From an uncultured Bacilli bacterium (GTDB taxonomy: Bacteria > Bacillota_I > Bacilli_A > RF39 > UBA660): DNA of 18,449 nucleotides. Positions 14,473 through 18,449 of the stretch are shown in pieces. A model generated the notes under the pieces. It was not told the origin of the DNA. It saw nothing but the letters and a program-made list of their open reading frames with translations, and did no database searches. The position numbers and the translations under genes are program-made. Numbering within the stretch: position 1 is the first letter of the stretch; every line of letters begins with the position of its first letter. The stretch is from the NCBI GenBank assembly GCA_934163035.1, contig CAKPJX010000020.1, positions 1-18,449 of the forward strand. Direction: 5' to 3'.

Positions 14473-14517
14473 AAAAAAGGAACTTAAGAGGCGAAAAAAC
14501 ACCTATATAAGCTCCTT
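14473..14517 (-). terminator. Attenuator hairpin before the transfer operon
   Basis: AAGGAGCTTA (14517-14508) pairs with TAAGTTCCTT (14486-14477), allowing one G-U pair. Inside, AGGTG (14504-14500) pairs with CGCCT (14493-14489) around a six-T loop. A six-T tract (14478-14473) follows. This is the best intrinsic terminator in the window, yet it lies upstream of the operon's first gene, only 7 nt before its SD. It would stop operon transcription unless disrupted, for example by a ribosome on the leader ORF whose stop codon overlaps the 5' arm. Confidence 0.75.
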
Positions 14518-14572
14518 AACTACTTTCTGCATATCCAAATAAATATAATATATAACCTTTTCTATCAATCAT
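14516..14572 (-). CDS. Candidate leader peptide, 18 codons
   Basis: ATG at 14572 opens MIDRKGYILYLFGYAESS and stops with TAA at 14518-14516. The stop shares two bases with the 5' arm of the attenuator hairpin. A GGGTGG purine stretch 4 nt upstream could serve as ribosome site, and the second promoter would start transcription about 16 nt before the ATG. A ribosome paused at the end of the leader would cover the hairpin's 5' arm and let RNA polymerase continue. This is the geometry of ribosome-mediated attenuation known for several antibiotic-resistance leaders. Such a short ORF may also be chance; conservation in relatives would decide. Confidence 0.5.
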   Translation of the reverse strand: MIDRKGYILYLFGYAESS

Positions 14573-14594
14573 TATACCACCCGAATTGCTGTCT

Positions 14595-14623
14595 ATTCTA
14601 ATGGAAAATCCTTTAAAAGTCAA
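14595..14623 (-). promoter_or_regulatory. Main transfer operon promoter
   Basis: TTGACT (14623-14618), 17 nt and TAGAAT (14600-14595) form a near-consensus sigma-A promoter. Transcription would start near 14588, just before the leader ORF, and run through the attenuator hairpin into the sigma-like gene. The hexamers and spacing are the same as in the LysR gene promoter at 18094-18122. Confidence 0.7.
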
Positions 14624-14645
14624 GCGTTTTGCAGAAAAAAGCACT

Positions 14646-14682
14646 AAAAAATGGCTAATTCCTTTGAGAATTAATCCATTTT
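14646..14682 (-). terminator. Terminator hairpin behind the oxidoreductase gene
   Basis: AAAATGG (14682-14676) pairs with CCATTTT (14654-14648), and TAATTC (14673-14668) with GAATTA (14661-14656), around a six-base loop with a small AT/G internal bulge; a six-T tract follows. It lies about 100 nt after the oxidoreductase stop codon and would end that transcript. It also begins at the predicted start point of the promoter at 14688-14715. Confidence 0.65.
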
Positions 14683-14687
14683 ACTAC

Positions 14688-14715
14688 ATTATAACCTAAT
14701 TATTTAAAAGGTCAA
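14688..14715 (-). promoter_or_regulatory. Upstream promoter that runs straight into a terminator hairpin
   Basis: TTGACC (14715-14710), 16 nt and TATAAT (14693-14688) are a strong promoter match. The expected start near 14681 coincides with the 5' arm of the hairpin at 14646-14682. Transcripts would therefore be only about 35-40 nt long unless termination fails. The inverted repeat could instead be an operator. Confidence 0.5.
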
Positions 14716-14736
14716 TACTATTCAAAGTACAAATTT

Positions 14737-14768
14737 AGTTCATTTCTCGGTCTATTTTCAGTTCATTT
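14737..14768. repeat. Direct repeat pair AGTTCATTT
   Basis: AGTTCATTT occurs at 14737-14745 and 14760-14768 (plus-strand reading), 23 bp apart start to start, roughly two helical turns. The pair lies just upstream of the -35 at 14710-14715, where an activator or repressor could bind. Both copies sit between the oxidoreductase stop and the promoter. Confidence 0.45.
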
Positions 14769-14780
14769 TTAGTATAATTT

Positions 14781-16538
14781 TTAAGCTTCGCTTTTTTTAT
14801 TCATGCGTCTTGCTAACTTTATAAGTTTATTTATCTTGACGTGTTTTAAATAGATTTTTAAAATATTATAATAGATTTTAGCAAGTGAATAACTCTTTAT
14901 TTCTTTATACAACAAGGTACTTGCAATAGCATTATCATAACCAACAGATAAATAAACCTGATAAGAATTATAATCATCTAGTTTACTTATAATAGTACTA
15001 TATTCATATTCATCTTTTAAGCATTCATAAAGATCAATAACATGTTTATTTTTCTTCTTATCCTTGGGCGTATTATAAGAATACCTTTTTAATTCTTTTA
15101 TTTTGTTTGGATAGATATTATCATTTTTCAAATCTATTTTTTCTTCTTTATATTTATGATTATAGTAATTGTGAATTTGCTTAGCACAAGAATATAATAT
15201 TTCTATCGCTAGTGCTTGGTCTTTAATATCACCTTTTTCACATTTACCAGATAAAAAGTTAGTTAAGTATTGTTCTCTTGATAATTCATTATATCCCAGT
15301 ATATTTTTCTTTTCTTCTTCTTTATACAAATTACCTAAAGATATTCTTTGATATGGTTCTCCTCCAATTATATCTGTGTTTCTATATATATCAATATCAA
15401 AGTGTTCTAGACCACCGTATTTTTCTTCTTCTAAGAAATCTTTAGTTCTATCTTTAATTTCTTTTGATTGATAACTATGTACTTGTATATTCATAAGTGT
15501 TCCGATATGAATATTTATATGTTCATGTCTTATTCTACCATTATTTTTATAGTAATCTTTTGATTCTATCCAACCTCTTCTTGAAAACCCATAATGAAGT
15601 AAATTTAAATTTACATGTGTTATATAAGCACCATGTGAATTTTTAAAATTAATCTTTCCATAAAAGTTTTTTTCACCGTATTTTTTAAAATCTAACTTTT
15701 TAATATCATAAAAACTAGGAATTTCCTGATTTTTAAATATTCTTTTATAGTCATTTATATTAAATACTTCCAGCTCGTCATTTGGAGTAAAACAATCACC
15801 AATTAAAGTACCTGATACTATTCTTTTATTATCTGGTAATTGATTATTTATTTTTATAAAATCACTTAATAAGTCTATAAAATGATATCCACTATGAAAT
15901 AGTTTTCCGTATCCATACTTATATGGATGATTTTCTTTATTTAAATCATGTGGCATTTCCCAATTACCATCACAATGGTATATATCAATATATGTTATTG
16001 GAACTTGATATTTTAAAACGATTTCATTAAGTAAATCTTTTATATATTCATAACCTCTATGATATTGTCTTTGACACATAACCTTACACATAGATTTTGA
16101 GTTTTCAGCCATTTGTAATATATTATAATATTGCTTTCTGGTTTTATTAATACTTCTGATACTTGTCATGTTCTTATTAACCGTTATTGGTTTATCAGTT
16201 AATACATCATAATTATTTCTAAGGGCAAATTCAACATACATATTGTGTGCTTTTGGTTCTGTTGAAATTATTATATGAGTTACTTCTAATGTCTTACATA
16301 CAGATAATAAATTACTCGCAACTTCTTCTGGTAAACGTTCGTTATCTTTATATTCATCAGAAAGACCGAAAAATTTTGTGTTCTTAAAATCTTTTTCTTT
16401 TAAATAGCTCATTGTACTTTCTTTTTTTGAATTTAAATCCACTACAAGTGCAAGATTTACTTTGTGTTTTTTAAAATAATTTAAATAAATTCTTTTAGCA
16501 TGTGGCCCTAACCCTATTAGTGCTATATTTTTATTCAT
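14781..16538 (-). CDS. Long Gfo/Idh/MocA-type oxidoreductase
   Basis: The N-terminus NKNIALIGLGPHAKRIYLNYF is a Rossmann NAD(P)-binding motif (G-L-G-P-H-A). THIIISTEPKAHNMYVEFALRNNYDVLTDKPITVN (about 91-125) holds the family's D/E-K-P element. A central catalytic-domain region includes KLFHSGYHFIDLL, with a conserved-looking His. Usual family members have 330-400 residues; this one has 585. The additional length is an insertion around 245-330 and a charged helical tail (about 475-585) with no recognised domain. Family members oxidise or reduce sugars, cyclitols or related alcohols; the substrate here is unknown. The ATG at 16538 follows GAGGGGGA. The gene has its own promoter and terminator and lies next to NUDIX and LysR genes, which may form a small metabolic unit. 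Confidence 0.82.
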   Translation of the reverse strand: MNKNIALIGLGPHAKRIYLNYFKKHKVNLALVVDLNSKKESTMSYLKEKDFKNTKFFGLSDEYKDNERLPEEVASNLLSVCKTLEVTHIIISTEPKAHNMYVEFALRNNYDVLTDKPITVNKNMTSIRSINKTRKQYYNILQMAENSKSMCKVMCQRQYHRGYEYIKDLLNEIVLKYQVPITYIDIYHCDGNWEMPHDLNKENHPYKYGYGKLFHSGYHFIDLLSDFIKINNQLPDNKRIVSGTLIGDCFTPNDELEVFNINDYKRIFKNQEIPSFYDIKKLDFKKYGEKNFYGKINFKNSHGAYITHVNLNLLHYGFSRRGWIESKDYYKNNGRIRHEHINIHIGTLMNIQVHSYQSKEIKDRTKDFLEEEKYGGLEHFDIDIYRNTDIIGGEPYQRISLGNLYKEEEKKNILGYNELSREQYLTNFLSGKCEKGDIKDQALAIEILYSCAKQIHNYYNHKYKEEKIDLKNDNIYPNKIKELKRYSYNTPKDKKKNKHVIDLYECLKDEYEYSTIISKLDDYNSYQVYLSVGYDNAIASTLLYKEIKSYSLAKIYYNILKIYLKHVKINKLIKLARRMNKKSEA

Positions 16539-16568
16539 GACAATTCCCCCTCGTCGCTGATGGCAACT

Positions 16569-16599
16569 ATTATACCAAAGAAAAAAAGATATTTGTCAT
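16569..16599 (-). promoter_or_regulatory. Promoter of the oxidoreductase gene
   Basis: TGGTATAAT (extended -10; TATAAT at 16574-16569) with a TGACAA-like -35 at 16598-16593 (18 nt spacing). Transcription would start about 24 nt before the ATG, within a comparatively GC-rich leader. It separates this gene's expression from the NUDIX gene, whose stop is about 100 nt upstream; no clear terminator lies in between. Confidence 0.6.
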
Positions 16600-16640
16600 A
16601 TCAATTTTTCATAGTATTATTCGTTTTTGAATAGCTAAAG

Positions 16641-17174
16641 TTACTTGTTTAAATTCATATAATACTTTAATATTTCATAATCTCTTTTTACTATAAATTT
16701 TGAATGATATAAATTTTCATATTGTGAAGCTATTAAAGTATGTTCAGATTCTTTTATTAACTTCATTGCCTCTTCTATTGTTAGCCAGATTATCCTAGCA
16801 CCCTCGTCTTTTTCTTTTTTTGTAAAATGTGTTTTTTTTATTTCTTTGACATATCCAACATAAACATAGGATATTTGTTTAAAATTATCTTGTGATTTAT
16901 GCTCTTCAATATTTCCTAAATAGATAATTTCATTTTGTAATACTACCCCACTTTCTTCGTAAACTTCCCTTAAAAACGCTTTAATGGGTGTTTCATTTTC
17001 ATCTATTCCCCCACCTACTAACTTATACTCATTTTTATTTTTTTTATTTAATATTGCAATTTTCCCATCATTATCAAGTACTATTCCTCTTGCTCCATAT
17101 CTAATTCTTGGATTATCAAATTCCTTTTCCTTAAGACCAAAATCTTTATCGGTTATTATTTTAAAACTATCCAT
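16641..17174 (-). CDS. NUDIX hydrolase
   Basis: The protein has a full NUDIX box: GGIDENETPIKAFLREVYEESGV fits G-x5-E-x7-R-E-U-x-E-E-x-G-U, which binds the divalent metal for hydrolysis of a nucleoside-diphosphate-linked substrate. The domain covers about residues 22-140; a C-terminal helical extension (about 140-177) is less clear. The start ATG at 17174 is chosen over the in-frame ATG at 17180 because the latter abuts the AGGAG site with no spacing. It lies 25 nt behind the LysR gene without a promoter in the gap, so the two are probably co-transcribed. NUDIX substrates cannot be read from the sequence; the neighbouring oxidoreductase suggests a sugar or cofactor metabolite. Confidence 0.9.
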   Translation of the reverse strand: MDSFKIITDKDFGLKEKEFDNPRIRYGARGIVLDNDGKIAILNKKNKNEYKLVGGGIDENETPIKAFLREVYEESGVVLQNEIIYLGNIEEHKSQDNFKQISYVYVGYVKEIKKTHFTKKEKDEGARIIWLTIEEAMKLIKESEHTLIASQYENLYHSKFIVKRDYEILKYYMNLNK

Positions 17175-17199
17175 TTTCATCTCCTATATAAAGAAAGAG

Positions 17200-18069
17200 T
17201 TAGTTTTCATCTAAAACTAACTCTATAAAACATTTAGTAATATTATTTATTAAATTTTTATGATATATAATTCCAATTATATTCTTTGGTAATTCTTCTT
17301 TTAAATCAAGTATTACTAAATCCGAATCTTTTACCTCATCACTAATAAAATATCCTATTGAGTTTGTTTGTTTAATAAAATCAATCATAAGTTTTGAATC
17401 GGGCATTTCAACAATAGGATTTAATTCTAAATTATTTGCTTGTAAAACTTCATCTAATAATTGTCTTCTTCTTGAACTTCCCGGAATAACTAATTTATAT
17501 TTTAATAAATCTTTTAACGTTTTTATATTATCCTTTTCTTTATCATAAAATTCTTTTGAACATGCAAATACTGTATCAAATAAACCTATTGCCTTAACAT
17601 CAATATCTGTTTTATTATCATTATTAATATTTGGCAAGTAATCTAGTAAAACATCTATTTTATGTTCCAATAAATAATTATTTAAATTAACAGCACTGTC
17701 TGTTATAATTCTTACTTTAACTTTTGGATATTTGGTATTAAACTTAACTAAATATGCAAGTAATTTATTATCTGCTATATTTCTTGTAGTACCAATAGTC
17801 AAATAACTTCCCAATTCATTTGAATTTAATGAGTTAAATAAATTATCTAATTTTTTATACCATTTTTCTCCGTCTAGTGTTAATTTAATTCCCTTATTTG
17901 TTCTAATAATAAGTTTTTGTTTTAATTCCTCTTCAAGTCGTGCCACACTTTTTGACAAGTTCCCCTGCGAGACAGACTGATTATCTTGAGATGCTTTGCT
18001 AAAGCTCCCCTTTTTTGCTACTATGTAAAAGTCATAAAGTGCGGATAAATTGTTTCTTACATCAAACAT
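17200..18069 (-). CDS. LysR-type transcriptional regulator
   Basis: Of usual family length (289 aa). Residues 7-66 hold the LysR winged HTH: ALYDFYIVAKKGSFSKASQDNQSVSQGNLSKSVARLEEELKQKLIIRTNKGIKLTLDGE. A two-lobe effector-binding region follows (about 88-289), including YLTIGTTRNIADNKLLAYLVKF and a VFACSKEFYD segment at the lobe hinge. The ATG at 18069 follows AAGGGGTGAT. It has a strong own promoter and leads an apparent operon with the NUDIX gene. LysR proteins usually control themselves and an adjacent gene; candidates here are the NUDIX and oxidoreductase genes or the formate/nitrite transporter-like gene upstream. The inducer is unknown. Confidence 0.92.
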   Translation of the reverse strand: MFDVRNNLSALYDFYIVAKKGSFSKASQDNQSVSQGNLSKSVARLEEELKQKLIIRTNKGIKLTLDGEKWYKKLDNLFNSLNSNELGSYLTIGTTRNIADNKLLAYLVKFNTKYPKVKVRIITDSAVNLNNYLLEHKIDVLLDYLPNINNDNKTDIDVKAIGLFDTVFACSKEFYDKEKDNIKTLKDLLKYKLVIPGSSRRRQLLDEVLQANNLELNPIVEMPDSKLMIDFIKQTNSIGYFISDEVKDSDLVILDLKEELPKNIIGIIYHKNLINNITKCFIELVLDEN

Positions 18070-18093
18070 TATATCACCCCTTAAATTGCCATT

Positions 18094-18122
18094 ATTCTAC
18101 TATAAAAACCTATAAAAGTCAA
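18094..18122 (-). promoter_or_regulatory. LysR gene promoter
   Basis: TTGACT (18122-18117), 17 nt and TAGAAT (18099-18094), about 25 nt before the start codon of the LysR gene. The transcript would begin near 18087 and carry the AAGGGGTGAT ribosome site. Confidence 0.7.
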
Positions 18123-18172
18123 TTTATACATATACATTTGTAATAAAATTATGTGAAAAAGAGCGTTTTTGC

Positions 18173-18197
18173 TTAAAAAATTATAATTTTGCATAAT
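18173..18197 (-). terminator. Weak AT-only hairpin after the transporter gene
   Basis: AAAATTAT and ATAATTTT form an 8-bp stem around GCAAAATT, just after the stop of the transporter gene, and the 3' arm runs into further T residues. With no G-C pairs it would be a weak terminator, but it is the only candidate between this gene and the LysR promoter. Confidence 0.35.
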
Positions 18198-18202
18198 TTT
18201 AT

Positions 18203-18449
18203 TTATGCTTTAATCTTAATTTTATTATTAAATAATGACATAATAATTGCTCCAAAACTATTACCAAAAATCATAAACAACATTGATATTGCAGATTTAA
18301 ATGACCAAGCTTTTGCTAATGAAATATAGTACATATTAGCAATACAGTGTTCAAATCCACACAAAATAAATACCACTACACATATAAATATAGATAAATA
18401 TTTTATTATAGAGTCTTCTCCTTTTTTAAAATTATTAACTGCTATATAC
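18203..18449 (-). CDS. Formate/nitrite transporter family protein, C-terminal fragment
   Basis: I translated this open frame by hand; it enters from the right edge and ends with TAA at 18203, leaving 81 residues. The fragment has two membrane helices. The first contains CGFEHCIANMYYI, which matches the conserved G-F-E-H-x-x-A-N-M-(F/Y) signature of FocA/NirC/FdhC channels. The second contains FGNSFGAIIMS, matching the G-N-x-x-G-(A/G) motif of the last helix. These pentameric inner-membrane channels move formate, nitrite or hydrosulfide. The type cannot be settled from the fragment. The C-terminus is short and basic (NNKIKIKA), as is normal for the family. Confidence 0.85.
   Translation of the reverse strand, partial: YIAVNNFKKGEDSIIKYLSIFICVVVFILCGFEHCIANMYYISLAKAWSFKSAISMLFMIFGNSFGAIIMSLFNNKIKIKA

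Larger units (their letters stand above)
14453..14780 (-). promoter_or_regulatory. Transfer operon control region
   Basis: This 328-bp gap has no long ORF. In transcription order it holds two direct repeats, a promoter with an immediate hairpin, a second promoter, a candidate 18-codon leader ORF, a terminator-like hairpin and the SD of the sigma-like gene. A second possible -10 (extended, TGGTATAAT at 14579-14571) overlaps the leader start. No oriT-like nick site could be recognised. Confidence 0.65.

Noticed and set aside
14571..14579. TGGTATAAT as a third operon promoter
   Set aside because: It is a good extended -10, but there is no -35 match and it overlaps the candidate leader start codon, so it is mentioned only within the control region.
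1..18449. CRISPR array, tRNA or rRNA genes, insertion sequence or integrase
   Set aside because: I looked for regularly spaced repeats, cloverleaf-like segments, transposase or recombinase motifs and found none.

Overview
The window comes from a very AT-rich low-GC Gram-positive bacterium, most like a Bacilli/Erysipelotrichia- or RF39-type Bacillota. The evidence is strong purine-rich Shine-Dalgarno (SD) sites, a sortase-type surface protein, Gram-positive conjugation genes and a preference for TAA stops. TGG is used for Trp, and an AGG codon sits at a basic position of VirB4, so I see no sign of a reassigned code. Every gene I can support lies on the minus strand, so transcription runs from high to low coordinates.

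Right flank (about 14780-18449): the C-terminus of a formate/nitrite transporter, then a LysR-type regulator with a NUDIX hydrolase directly behind it, then a long Gfo/Idh/MocA-type oxidoreductase with its own promoter. These look like metabolic genes. They could be chromosomal flank or cargo; no integrase, att site or tRNA is visible to fix the element's boundary.

Control region (14453-14780): about 330 bp without a long ORF. It holds a pair of direct repeats, two sigma-A-like promoters, a hairpin with a T-tract, a possible 18-codon leader peptide, and a strong terminator-like hairpin. That hairpin starts at the leader stop codon and ends just before the SD of the first operon gene. This arrangement suggests ribosome-linked transcription attenuation.

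Transfer operon (14452 to about 3368): a sigma-like HTH protein, a ribbon-helix-helix protein, a membrane-anchored Cys-containing protein, a 915-residue thioester/CnaB surface adhesin, SSB, an unrecognised protein, a VirB2-like subunit, a VirB6/TrbL-like membrane protein, a VirB3/PrgI-like protein, the VirB4 ATPase and an M23 peptidase (VirB1 role). This is a Gram-positive type IV secretion/conjugation machine, probably of an integrative conjugative element. Relaxase, coupling protein and VirB8 are not in the window.

Accessory tail (3357 to 1): tightly packed, mostly overlapping small acidic or unknown genes plus an XRE-type HTH protein. It ends in a HipA-like kinase that has its own promoter and runs off the left edge. 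These resemble early/accessory element genes (possible anti-defence or maintenance), but that role is inferred.
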